From Planctomycetota bacterium (GTDB lineage: Bacteria > Planctomycetota > UBA1135 > GCA-002686595), in contig NZBA01000135.1 of NCBI GenBank assembly GCA_002686265.1, forward strand, positions 62,001 through 126,000: a stretch of DNA of 64,000 bases, written 5' to 3'. The translations under genes were made by a program, and so were the position numbers. Under the pieces are notes generated by a model. That model searched no databases. It saw nothing but the letters and a program-made list of their open reading frames with translations, and was not told where the DNA came from. Positions 16,237-23,940 of this stretch are shown one piece after another; the stretch's first letter is position 1, and every line of letters begins with the position of its first letter.

Positions 16237-17928
16237 GTGAGCCGACACGAACGACGATCAGGCGGTGGCGGACGCTCCGGCGGCGGAGGGCGCCCGGGAG
16301 GTGGCGGACGGCGCGGGGGAGGCGGCGGCGGCCCGCGGCGGTCAGCGGGACCGCCCGTGGAGCCCCTGCACCCCACCGAACCCCCCGAGGATCTAGGCAC
16401 GTTCGAGCAGTTCGACCTCGCACCCCAGGTGCAGGCGGTGATCTCCGCGATGGGTATCTGCGAGCCGACGCCGATCCAGGCCCTGGCCATCACGCCCGTG
16501 CTCGCGGGCCGCGACGTGATCGCCAAGGCGGAAACGGGCACCGGCAAGACCCTGGCTTTCGGCGCGCCGATGATCTCCAAGATCGACCACCAACGCGTCT
16601 CGGTCCTGGGCCTGGTCCTGTGCCCGACGCGGGAGCTGGCCGAGCAGGTCGCCACGGTCCTGCGTGAGCTGGGTAAGCCGCGCAACGTGAGCGTTGCTCT
16701 GATCGTCGGCGGCGAGCCGGCCGCGCCACAGGTGGAAGCCCTGCAGTCCGGCGCGCAGGTCGTGGTCGGCACTCCTGGACGCGTTCTCGACCTCTACCAA
16801 CAGCGCTTCCTGAGCTTCCCCTGGACCGAATTCGCGGTCCTCGACGAGGCCGACGAGATGCTCGAGATCGGTTTCATCGACGACGTGCGCAAGATCCTGA
16901 GCTACATGCCCGACGAACGGCAGACGCTCTTGTTCTCGGCCACCTTCCCCACCGAGCTCCTGCGCCTCGCCCGCGAGTACACGACCGAGCCCGCCGAGAT
17001 CGCCACGGCCAAGGGCGTCGCCACGGTGGCCAACATCGAGCAAGAGGTGATGTTCGTATCGGAGAACGAGCGCGTGATGTCGCTCATTCGCCTGATCGAG
17101 CAGAGCGGCGAGGATGACATCTTGCTCGTGTTCTGCGCCCGCCGCACCGATGTGGAGCAGCTCATGCGCAGGCTCGAACGGATCTCATTCCCGATCAAGG
17201 CCCTGCACGGCGGCTACGACCAACAGGCACGCTTCCGGGTCATGAACGCGTTCCGCGAGAAGGAGGTCAAGGCTCTGATCGCAACCGACGTCGCCTCGCG
17301 TGGACTGGATGTCGTCCACGTCACGCACGTCATCAACTACGGCGTTCCGCGCGGTGTCACCGAGTACACCCACCGCATCGGCCGGACCGGTCGGGCCGGG
17401 CGCGAGGGTCGGGCGACGACCCTGGTGTCCCCCCTCGATCAGCGCCGCTGGCGCGGGATCGTCTCCGCCGCCACCTGGGACATCCGCGAGGTCGACCCGC
17501 CCGAGCGCTCCGGTCGGCGGCGGCGCGACGACGAGCGCCCCGGGCGCGACCGCCCGCGGCGGGCAGGTAGCGGAGCGAGAAGCAGCGGCGAGCGCGGAGA
17601 GCGCGGGCGCGGCAGCGAGCCCGGTGGACGTGAACGCGGGGAGCGCGGGCGCGACAGCGAGCGCGGCGGACGTGAACGCGAAGACGGCCGCGGGGAACGC
17701 GGACGGCGCGGGCGCGGAGGACGTGAACGCGAAGAACGCGCCGGCGAGGGCGGCGCGAGAGGCGAACGCGGGCGGAGCCGAGAGACGAAACCCGCCGTGG
17801 AACGTGCTGCGGACGGTCGGAAGGAGCGGCCGCGGGAATCCCCGTCCCCGTCCCCGTCCCCGTCCCCGTCCCCCTCCCCGTCCCCCTCCCCGTCCCCGTC
17901 CCCCTCGGACTTCGGCGCGGGGATCTGA
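16237..17928 (+). CDS. DEAD-box ATP-dependent RNA helicase with RGG-like termini and Ser-Pro repeat tail
   Basis: 563 residues from a GTG at 16237. Residues 1-35 are Gly/Arg-rich. The helicase core (~45-410) has all motifs: Q-motif region PTPIQALAI, AETGTGKT (I), PTRELAEQ (Ia), GTPGR (Ib), LDEADEM (II, ~residues 200-206), SAT (III), ATDVASRGLDV (V) and HRIGRTGR (VI). It would unwind RNA in ribosome assembly or mRNA decay. The ~120-residue tail is Arg/Glu/Gly-rich (GERGERGRGS-type repeats), typical of RNA-binding tails of RhlE/DeaD-like proteins, then eleven Ser-Pro dipeptides encoded by a hexanucleotide repeat. The core is certain; the exact start and the biological subtype are not. Confidence 0.93.
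   Translation: MSRHERRSGGGGRSGGGGRPGGGGRRGGGGGGPRRSAGPPVEPLHPTEPPEDLGTFEQFDLAPQVQAVISAMGICEPTPIQALAITPVLAGRDVIAKAETGTGKTLAFGAPMISKIDHQRVSVLGLVLCPTRELAEQVATVLRELGKPRNVSVALIVGGEPAAPQVEALQSGAQVVVGTPGRVLDLYQQRFLSFPWTEFAVLDEADEMLEIGFIDDVRKILSYMPDERQTLLFSATFPTELLRLAREYTTEPAEIATAKGVATVANIEQEVMFVSENERVMSLIRLIEQSGEDDILLVFCARRTDVEQLMRRLERISFPIKALHGGYDQQARFRVMNAFREKEVKALIATDVASRGLDVVHVTHVINYGVPRGVTEYTHRIGRTGRAGREGRATTLVSPLDQRRWRGIVSAATWDIREVDPPERSGRRRRDDERPGRDRPRRAGSGARSSGERGERGRGSEPGGRERGERGRDSERGGREREDGRGERGRRGRGGREREERAGEGGARGERGRSRETKPAVERAADGRKERPRESPSPSPSPSPSPSPSPSPSPSPSDFGAGI
17839..17904 (+). repeat. Hexanucleotide tandem repeat (TCCCCG/C)11 inside the helicase gene
   Basis: Eleven contiguous 6-bp units, eight TCCCCG and three TCCCCC, encode (Ser-Pro)11 immediately before the terminal DFGAGI. 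A 6-bp unit changes protein length without shifting frame, so slippage would give tail-length variants rather than on/off switching. Confidence 0.9.
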
Positions 17929-17952
17929 TCAAGGCGGCGCACGGGCCGAGAC

Positions 17953-18363
17953 ATGGGCGGAACCAACCCCTACATGGCGAACCAAGAGGCCTCGCTCCCC
18001 ACGCGCCCCTATCGGATCACGTTCCAGCCCTCGAGGGAGGCGGTCGAGGTCGATCCCGCCCGACTCCCCTACTCCCGCGAGGGGCAGCCCGGTTCCGTGC
18101 TCGAGATCGGCCTCGCCCACGACGTCGAGATCGACCACGCCTGCGGCGGAGTCTGCGCCTGCTCGACCTGCCACGTGATCGTCGAATCGGGCGGCGAGAG
18201 CTTCAACCCTGCGAGCGAGGACGAGGAGGACATGCTCGACAACGCACCGGGCGTCTCGCCCACCTCGCGCCTCGCCTGCCAGGCGGTGCCCGACGGGAGC
18301 TCGGACGTGGTCGTGAGCATCCCCGATTGGAATCGCAACGCGGTCAAGGAACCGCACGACTGA
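17953..18363 (+). CDS. [2Fe-2S] ferredoxin, Isc/adrenodoxin type
   Basis: 136 residues (an internal ATG at residue 8 is an alternative start). Cluster ligands are C64, C70 and C73 (HACGGVCACSTCHVI) and C109 (SRLACQ), the C-x5-C-x2-C...C pattern of Isc-type ferredoxins. It is a cytoplasmic one-electron carrier. The ispH gene begins 2 bp after its stop, so the two are almost certainly co-transcribed. IspH needs reduced ferredoxin or flavodoxin, so this protein is a good candidate electron donor. The helicase gene ends 25 bp upstream. Confidence 0.9.
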   Translation: MGGTNPYMANQEASLPTRPYRITFQPSREAVEVDPARLPYSREGQPGSVLEIGLAHDVEIDHACGGVCACSTCHVIVESGGESFNPASEDEEDMLDNAPGVSPTSRLACQAVPDGSSDVVVSIPDWNRNAVKEPHD

Positions 18364-18364
18364 G

Positions 18365-19300
18365 ATGGAGGCGCGCCTCGCCAACCCGCGCGGCTTCTGT
18401 GCGGGAGTCGACCGGGCGATCGAGATCGTCGAGCGCGCCCTCGAGGTCCACGGAGCGCCCGTCTACGTCCTGCACGAGATCGTCCACAACCGCCACGTAC
18501 TCGAGGACCTGCGCTCGCGCGGCGTGCACTTCGTCGACACCCTCGGGGAGATCCCCTCGGGGGCGGTCACGATCTTCAGCGCCCACGGAGTGGCGGGGGG
18601 CGTCGAACGCGAGGGCGCCGAGCACGGCCTCCGGATCATCGACGCCACCTGCCCGCTGGTGACCAAGGTGCACCAACAGGCCGAGCGCTACGGCCGCGAG
18701 GCCCGCGAGCTGATCCTGATCGGCCACCCCGGCCACGTCGAGGTCGTCGGCACGATGGGCCGCTACCCCGGGCCGGTGAAGGTCGTCTCGACCGTAGAAG
18801 ACGTAGCGGAGCTGGCTATCGACGATCCCGAGCACCTCGCCTACGTGACCCAGACGACGCTCTCCATCGACGACACGCGCGAGATCATCGACGCCATCGA
18901 GGCCCGCTTTCCGGCGATCCAGGGCCCCGACCTCAAGGACATCTGCTACGCCACCCAGAACAGGCAGAACGCCGTGCGGCGCCTGGCCGGCGAGATCGAA
19001 CTGTTGATCGTGGTCGGCTCGCAGAACAGCTCGAACTCCAACCGCCTGCGGGAGCTCGGCGAGCGCGCCGGCGTCGAGGCGCACCTGATCGACGAGGCGA
19101 GCGAGATCCGTCCCGAGTGGCTGGAGGGGAAGTCCGCGGTCGGCGTGACCGCCGGAGCGTCCGCTCCCGAGGTGCTCGTGCGCGCGATCGTCGAACGCCT
19201 GAAGGAACTCGGCGTCGAGAGCGTCCTCGAGAGCGAGGGCGAGGCGGAGACGACCGTCTTCCGCATGCCTGCCGAGCTCGCGCGGCCGCCGGGCGCGTGA
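18365..19300 (+). CDS. ispH: 4-hydroxy-3-methylbut-2-enyl diphosphate reductase
   Basis: 311 residues, as expected for IspH. The three [4Fe-4S] cysteines are C12 (NPRGFCAGVDRAI), C96 (DATCPLVTKVH) and C194 (DICYATQNRQ), nearly the same spacing as in E. coli. Other signatures are VLHEIVHNRHV, FSAHGV and QNSSNSNRL. It makes IPP and DMAPP from HMBPP in the last step of the MEP isoprenoid pathway. The upstream ferredoxin gene (1-bp spacer) probably supplies its electrons. It is convergent with the PqqB-like gene. Confidence 0.96.
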   Translation: MEARLANPRGFCAGVDRAIEIVERALEVHGAPVYVLHEIVHNRHVLEDLRSRGVHFVDTLGEIPSGAVTIFSAHGVAGGVEREGAEHGLRIIDATCPLVTKVHQQAERYGREARELILIGHPGHVEVVGTMGRYPGPVKVVSTVEDVAELAIDDPEHLAYVTQTTLSIDDTREIIDAIEARFPAIQGPDLKDICYATQNRQNAVRRLAGEIELLIVVGSQNSSNSNRLRELGERAGVEAHLIDEASEIRPEWLEGKSAVGVTAGASAPEVLVRAIVERLKELGVESVLESEGEAETTVFRMPAELARPPGA

Positions 19301-19315
19301 TTCCCGGCGGCAACC

Positions 19316-20284
19316 TCAGAGCTCGATGATCTCGCCCTCGGCGGCCACCGCCATGCCAGCCGCTTCGATCGCAGCCGCCGCCTCCCCCGCGGGGTCCGCC
19401 GCCGGATTGGAGTGGTTGAGGTGGAAGAAGCGCACGCGGGCGCGCTCGGCGGCGGGGCGGCCCGCGAAGAGCGCCATCGTCTCCACGATGAACGGATGGG
19501 GGATCTCGGCCATGCTGCGGCCGGCGACCTCGCCGTCGGCGTAAAAAGTACCGTCGACCAGCGCCACGTCGACTTCGGCCACCAGCTCGGTGATCGAGCG
19601 CTCCCAACGCCCCCACTTGTCGATGTCCGGCAGGCACAGGAGCGCGCGGCGCGGGCCTCGCACGAGATAGGCGTAGGTGTCGGTGAACTCGTCTCGGTGC
19701 GGGACGGTGAAGGCTGTAATCGAGAGGTCCTCGGCGAGCTCGAGCTCCTCTCCCACCGCCAGGGTCAGGGTCCGGATGTGCCCGCGCTCGACGAGCAAGG
19801 ACCACGGAGGGTTCGACTCGAGGTAGGCGATCATACGCGCGGAACCGTGAACGGGAACGGGCTCGGACGCGTAGGCCTCCGGACCGAGCTGCAGGAGGCC
19901 GGTGACGTGACCGAGGTGGGCGTGGGTGAGGAAGATGCCTTCGAAGAGCGCCGGACGCCCGCCCTCTCCGGTGCGCTCGCCACCGTGGCCGCGGGCACGC
20001 TCGACCTGCTCGGCGAGGTCCGGAGTGGCGTCGATCAGCCAACGCGACCCCGAGCGCGGGTCGACGATCAGGACCGACGCGACCAGGCGGCGCCGGGTCG
20101 CATCGGCGCGCGCGCCCTCGCAGCAGGGCTTGCGGCAGGCGATCTGCGGCAGACCTGCGTCCTGAGCGGTGCCGAGCACGAGGACGTAGGCCCCGCTCGG
20201 CGGCCCGGCGGGCGCGGGCGCAGCGGCGGCGCAGGCGCCGAGGAGCGCGGAGGCGGCGGCCGCCGCGAGGCGGGAGCGGATCAT
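19316..20284 (-). CDS. MBL-fold hydrolase related to PqqB, putative lipoprotein
   Basis: 322 residues from the ATG at 20284. The N-terminus MIRSRLAAAAASALLGACAA is a lipoprotein-type signal (LLGAC lipobox). The body begins VLVLGTAQDAGLPQIACRKP with a following CC pair, typical of PqqB-like metallo-beta-lactamase-fold proteins. Metal-ligand motifs are LTHAHLGH, VPHRDEF and FFHLNHSNP. PqqB acts in pyrroloquinoline quinone synthesis, but no other pqq genes are here and many relatives are only generic hydrolases. It follows the BtuF-like gene by 50 bp on the same strand, so it may be the last gene of the mutase operon. Confidence 0.75.
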   Translation of the reverse strand: MIRSRLAAAAASALLGACAAAAPAPAGPPSGAYVLVLGTAQDAGLPQIACRKPCCEGARADATRRRLVASVLIVDPRSGSRWLIDATPDLAEQVERARGHGGERTGEGGRPALFEGIFLTHAHLGHVTGLLQLGPEAYASEPVPVHGSARMIAYLESNPPWSLLVERGHIRTLTLAVGEELELAEDLSITAFTVPHRDEFTDTYAYLVRGPRRALLCLPDIDKWGRWERSITELVAEVDVALVDGTFYADGEVAGRSMAEIPHPFIVETMALFAGRPAAERARVRFFHLNHSNPAADPAGEAAAAIEAAGMAVAAEGEIIEL

Positions 20285-20334
20285 CGCCGCAGCATAGGCG
20301 ATGGCACCAACAGACGCCGCCCCGCTCGGTGCAC

Positions 20335-21093
20335 TCAGCGCTCCCGCGCCGAGCGGATCAGCTCCTCGGCGTGGTCGATCCCCGCCGGGGTGCGCGAGCC
20401 GTGCCAGGAGAGGTACTCGCCGTCCGCCAGAGCGAATCGCTCGGCGCAGAGCCCCGTGAGCCCGGAGAGCTCGGCGATGTGCTCGCGCTCGAAGGGGAAG
20501 GGCTCCGAGCACAGCAACACCAGCTCGGGGTCGGCCGCCGCCAAGTCGGCGGGCTCGACGGTCGGATAGCGCGGCTCGCGCTCGGCGAAGACGTTGCGCC
20601 CGCCCGCCAACTCCAGGAGAGCGTGGGAAAAAGTATCGCGGTTGACCGTCATCCACGGCTCGCGCCAGATCATGTAGGCCCAGCGGACCTCGCGCTCGGC
20701 GAGCGCCGCCTCCCGCACGCGCTCCGCGCGGCTCTCGATGTCACTGGCGATCTCCTCGGCCGGGACGGCTGCGTCCAAAGCCACACCGATCGAGCGCACC
20801 ATCGCCGCCGTGTCCTCGGTCGTGCGCGGGAGGCTCGTGTGGCACTCCACGCCGGCCGCCGCCAGGGCCTCGTGGTCCTCGCGGCGGTTCTCCTCCTCGT
20901 TGAGCAACACGAGGTCGGGCTCCAGGGCGACGATTTGCTCGATGTCGGGGTCCTTGGTCCCGCCCACCGTCGCCAGGCCGACGAGCTGGTCGCAGGGGTG
21001 GACGCAGTAGCGCGTGACACCCACGACGTCGCGCCCGCGCCCCAGATCGAAGACCAGCTCGGTCAAGCTGGGACAGAGCGAGACGACGCGCAT
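20335..21093 (-). CDS. BtuF-like helical-backbone metal/corrinoid receptor without signal peptide
   Basis: 252 residues of the periplasmic-binding-protein class with a helical backbone (BtuF/FhuD/TroA-like): MRVVSLCPSLTELVFDLG, VGVTRYCVHPCDQL, GGTKDPDIEQIVALEPDLVLLN. Relatives bind cobalamin or iron complexes for ABC uptake. This protein starts directly at the domain with no signal peptide and no transporter genes adjoin, so a cytoplasmic corrinoid-binding role is possible. It lies 3 bp after the MBL gene in the operon of a B12-dependent mutase, which favours cobalamin as ligand; that is inference. Confidence 0.75.
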   Translation of the reverse strand: MRVVSLCPSLTELVFDLGRGRDVVGVTRYCVHPCDQLVGLATVGGTKDPDIEQIVALEPDLVLLNEEENRREDHEALAAAGVECHTSLPRTTEDTAAMVRSIGVALDAAVPAEEIASDIESRAERVREAALAEREVRWAYMIWREPWMTVNRDTFSHALLELAGGRNVFAEREPRYPTVEPADLAAADPELVLLCSEPFPFEREHIAELSGLTGLCAERFALADGEYLSWHGSRTPAGIDHAEELIRSARER

Positions 21094-21096
21094 CCC

Positions 21097-22011
21097 TCAG
21101 CCTGCCGGGACGCCGAGCTCCCCGGCGACCGTTTCCACCGCGTAGCGCCGCCCGTCCCGGCGGATGCGGCCGAAGGCGTGGTCCACGTCGTGGTAGAACA
21201 CCCCCAGCCAGCCCTCGTCCGCCGCGCGCCCGAGCCAGCGCGAGCGCACCTCGAAGGAGCGCACGACGTCGATGTCGAAGGCCATGATGTAGGGCGGCTG
21301 GGCGTGGTGCGTGGTCGGCACGACGTCCGCCCAGAAGACGGCCGTGTCGCCATCGGCCCGCTCGCCGAGCGTGAGGAGCGCGACGCCGTCGGAGTGGCCC
21401 CCCAGGACGTGGGCGCACAGGCCGTCGAGCAACTCGACGCTCCCCTCGTAGGGCCGGAGGAGGCCGTGTTCCTCGATGACGGTGACGTCTTCGGAGCGAT
21501 AGGAACCCCTGCGCGCGTGGTCGGGCTGGCGCGCCATCTCGACCTCGACTCGCGGCGCGTGATGGACCGCGTTGGGGAAGCGCGGAACGAGCCTCCCGGC
21601 GCGCTCGACGACCTGGGCGCCGATGTGGTCCCAGTGGCAGTGGGAGGCGACGACGTGCGTGACCTCCTCGGGCTCCACGCCGCAGGAGCGCAGCGTGTCC
21701 TCCAAAGTCGTCGTCGGGAGGATGTGGTAGATGTCGCGCCACTTCGGCTCCCAGCGATCGCCGATCCCGACCTCGATGACTACCTTCTCGTCGCCGCGCT
21801 CCGCCAGGAAGGGACGCAGGGCCAACAGGATCGTGTTGTCCTCGGCCGGCGGAGTCATCGTGCGCCAGAGGTTCGCCGGCACGACGCCCCACATGGATCC
21901 TCCGTCGAGGCGGAAGAAGCCGTCGCAGAGCGCGCTGATGCGCCACCCGCCGATCTCGACCGAGCGCCGCTCCCACACCGGCGGCACCAGGCTCGCCGGA
22001 GAGAAGCTCAT
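21097..22011 (-). CDS. MBL-fold metallo-hydrolase
   Basis: 304 residues from the ATG at 22011, overlapping the upstream acyl-CoA dehydrogenase stop by 4 nt (ATGA). The metal motif is [10 protein letters not shown] (HxHxDH), with further ligands likely in HVLGGHSDG and in FYHDVDH. The N-terminal [26 protein letters not shown] resembles the AttM/quorum-quenching lactonase and related hydrolase group. In this operon it could be an acyl-CoA or lactone thioester hydrolase, but the substrate cannot be deduced. Confidence 0.8.
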   Translation of the reverse strand: MSFSPASLVPPVWERRSVEIGGWRISALCDGFFRLDGGSMWGVVPANLWRTMTPPAEDNTILLALRPFLAERGDEKVVIEVGIGDRWEPKWRDIYHILPTTTLEDTLRSCGVEPEEVTHVVASHCHWDHIGAQVVERAGRLVPRFPNAVHHAPRVEVEMARQPDHARRGSYRSEDVTVIEEHGLLRPYEGSVELLDGLCAHVLGGHSDGVALLTLGERADGDTAVFWADVVPTTHHAQPPYIMAFDIDVVRSFEVRSRWLGRAADEGWLGVFYHDVDHAFGRIRRDGRRYAVETVAGELGVPAG

Positions 22012-23219
22012 GCGTTCTCGACTCCGCGCAGGACGCTGCGGGCGATGATCAAACGCTGGATCTCGCTGGTGCCCTCCCCGATCGTGCACAGCTTCGCATC
22101 GCGCCACATGCGTTCGACGGGATACTCGCGGCTGTAGCCGAAGCCGCCGTGGATCTGGATCGCGTCGTAGGTGACGCGCATGGCGACCTCGGAGGAGAAG
22201 AGCTTGCCCATCGCCGCCGCTGTCCCGAACTCCTCGCCCGCGTCCTTGAGCCGCGCGGAGTGGTAGACGAGGTGACGCGCGGCCTCGATCTCCAGAGCCA
22301 TGTTCGCCAGCTTGAAGGCCACGGCCTGCTGGTCGGCGAGCTTCTTGCCGAAGGCCTCGCGCTCGGCCGCGTAGCGGCGCGCGCAATCGAAGGCCCCCTG
22401 GGCGATGCCCAGGCCGAGCGCACCGATCGAAATGCGTCCTCCCTCCAGGGTCTTCATGAAGGTGCGGAAGCCCTCACCCTTGGGCCCGAGCATGTTCTCG
22501 GCCGGAATGCGGGCGTCCTCGAAGACCAGACTGGCCCAGTCGGAGCCGCGCATGCCGAGCTTCTTCTCGCCCGGCTCGAGGCTGAAGCCGGGCGTCTCGC
22601 GCGTCACGACGAAGGCGCTGATGCCCTTGGGGCCGAGGCTCTTGTCGGTGACGGCCGTGACGATGAAGGTGCCCGCGTGGTTGGCGTTGGTGATGAAGCA
22701 CTTGCGCCCGTTCAACACCCACTCGTCGCCCTCGACCACCGCGGTCGTCTGGGTCGCCCCGGAGTCGGAGCCCGCGTTGGGCTCGGTCAGCCCGTAGGCG
22801 CCCATGTACTCGCCGGCCACGAGCCTGGGCACGTGCTCGTCTCGCAGGGAGTCGCTCCCCCACTTGAAGATCGGGTAGGTCCCCAGACTCACGTGGGCGG
22901 CGAAGGTCAGGCCGGTCGAGCCGCAGACGCGGCTGATCTCCTCGACGGCGATCGCGTAGGCCAAAGTCCCGCCGCCGGCACCACCGTAGCGCTCGGGAAA
23001 GGGGATCCCCGGCAGCCCGAGCTCGACGATGCGCTCCCAGGTCTCCAGCGGAAAGCGGTGCTCCTCGTCGATCTCGTGGGCGAGCGGTTCGATCTCGGAC
23101 CGGGCGAACTCGCGCACCATGTCACGGATCATGCGCTCGTCCTCGGTGAGGTCAAAAGCGTGGGTGATCGGAGGTAGCGCGAAGGTCGTTCCGGTTTCGG
23201 CGGCGTCGTTGGCGGTCAT
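22008..23219 (-). CDS. Acyl-CoA dehydrogenase (isovaleryl/short-branched type)
   Basis: 403 residues from the ATG at 23219; ~20 residues precede the conserved [21 protein letters not shown]/substrate motifs are [19 protein letters not shown] and [14 protein letters not shown]. The C-terminal [23 protein letters not shown] and [10 protein letters not shown] (E381 as probable base) follow. It introduces the alpha-beta double bond into acyl-CoA and passes electrons to ETF. It sits between the HTH gene (17-nt gap) and the MBL gene (4-nt overlap). With a second dehydrogenase at 26576 the operon may handle two acyl-CoA species, for example butyryl and a branched one. Confidence 0.92.
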   Translation of the reverse strand: MTANDAAETGTTFALPPITHAFDLTEDERMIRDMVREFARSEIEPLAHEIDEEHRFPLETWERIVELGLPGIPFPERYGGAGGGTLAYAIAVEEISRVCGSTGLTFAAHVSLGTYPIFKWGSDSLRDEHVPRLVAGEYMGAYGLTEPNAGSDSGATQTTAVVEGDEWVLNGRKCFITNANHAGTFIVTAVTDKSLGPKGISAFVVTRETPGFSLEPGEKKLGMRGSDWASLVFEDARIPAENMLGPKGEGFRTFMKTLEGGRISIGALGLGIAQGAFDCARRYAAEREAFGKKLADQQAVAFKLANMALEIEAARHLVYHSARLKDAGEEFGTAAAMGKLFSSEVAMRVTYDAIQIHGGFGYSREYPVERMWRDAKLCTIGEGTSEIQRLIIARSVLRGVENA

Positions 23220-23236
23220 GGGGGGGGCAGTCGGTT

Positions 23237-23503
23237 TCAATCCAGCTCGATCTTCCAGCCGCGGGTGCGGCGGACGTTCTGTCGCGTCGATCCGTCGTCG
23301 GCGGCGTCGTGGTAGAAGTCCGCGCTCCGGCCGCGTCCGATCCAGTCGATGAGGGCGCGGCGGGAGAACTTCCACTCGCGCCCGATCTTGCGAGCGGGGA
23401 TGTTCTCGGTGTGCAGCACGCGATAGAAGGTCTTGACGCTGACGCCCACCAGCGCCGCGGCCTCCTCGACGTTGAGGATCTCGCGCTCGTCGGGGGCGCT
23501 CAC
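23237..23503 (-). CDS. Small MerR/excisionase-type helix-turn-helix protein
   Basis: 88 residues from a GTG at 23503, which overlaps the stop of the B12-binding subunit gene by 4 nt (GTGA) and gives [19 protein letters not shown]; a longer start at 23554 is open but lies inside that gene. Residues ~10-58 form an HTH_17 domain: [38 protein letters not shown], then IDWIG. The tail is basic. Such domains bind DNA or appear in small adaptors. Wedged between mutase and dehydrogenase genes, it may be the operon's autoregulator. Related HTH proteins are often found beside B12-binding mutase subunits, but I cannot verify that here. Confidence 0.75.
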   Translation of the reverse strand: MSAPDEREILNVEEAAALVGVSVKTFYRVLHTENIPARKIGREWKFSRRALIDWIGRGRSADFYHDAADDGSTRQNVRRTRGWKIELD

Positions 23504-23925
23504 GCCCGGCCACCTTCCCCGGCGAGCCGCTCGCTCATGCGGGCCTCGATCCACTCGGCGATCTCCTCGGTGGGCGAACCGGGGCCGAACAGCCGCGCGT
23601 AGCCCTGCGCCTCGAGGGCCTCGGCGTCCTCGGGCGGGATGATCCCGCCTCCGACGAGCAGGACCTCGCCCATGCCGCGCGCGGCCAGCTCGCTCTTCAC
23701 GCGGGGAAACAGCGCCATGTGGGCTCCCGAGAGGATCGAGAGGCCGACGACGTCCACGTCCTCCTGCGCGGCAACCTCGGCGATCATCTCGGGCGTCTGG
23801 TGCAAGCCCGTGTAGATCACCTCCATCCCGTGGTCGCGCAGCACGGTGGCGACGGTCTTGGCACCGCGGTCGTGGCCGTCGAGGCCGGGTTTGCCCACGA
23901 GCACCCTGATCTTTCGCTCCGTCAT
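23500..23925 (-). CDS. Cobalamin-binding small subunit of acyl-CoA mutase (IcmB-like)
   Basis: 141 residues, a stand-alone B12-binding domain. The base-off/His-on signature DGHDRG (D16-x-H18-x-x-G21) supplies the lower axial His. [11 protein letters not shown] and [18 protein letters not shown] are the conserved corrinoid-contact segments. It would pair with the 555-residue catalytic subunit encoded 15 nt downstream. A separate ~140-residue small subunit is typical of isobutyryl-CoA mutase (IcmA/IcmB), hydroxyisobutyryl-CoA mutase and archaeal-type methylmalonyl-CoA mutase. Automatic annotation would probably call it methylmalonyl-CoA mutase C-terminal domain. Confidence 0.92.
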   Translation of the reverse strand: MTERKIRVLVGKPGLDGHDRGAKTVATVLRDHGMEVIYTGLHQTPEMIAEVAAQEDVDVVGLSILSGAHMALFPRVKSELAARGMGEVLLVGGGIIPPEDAEALEAQGYARLFGPGSPTEEIAEWIEARMSERLAGEGGRA

Positions 23926-23940
23926 CGTCTCAGTGGCTGT

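Noticed and set aside
17839-17904. Tandem repeat considered as a CRISPR-like array
   Set aside because: Units are 6 bp, contiguous and in-frame coding; no spacers and no cas genes.
20329-22137. 602-codon plus-strand frame
   Set aside because: Antisense to the BtuF-like and MBL genes, which have conserved motifs and tight operon spacing.
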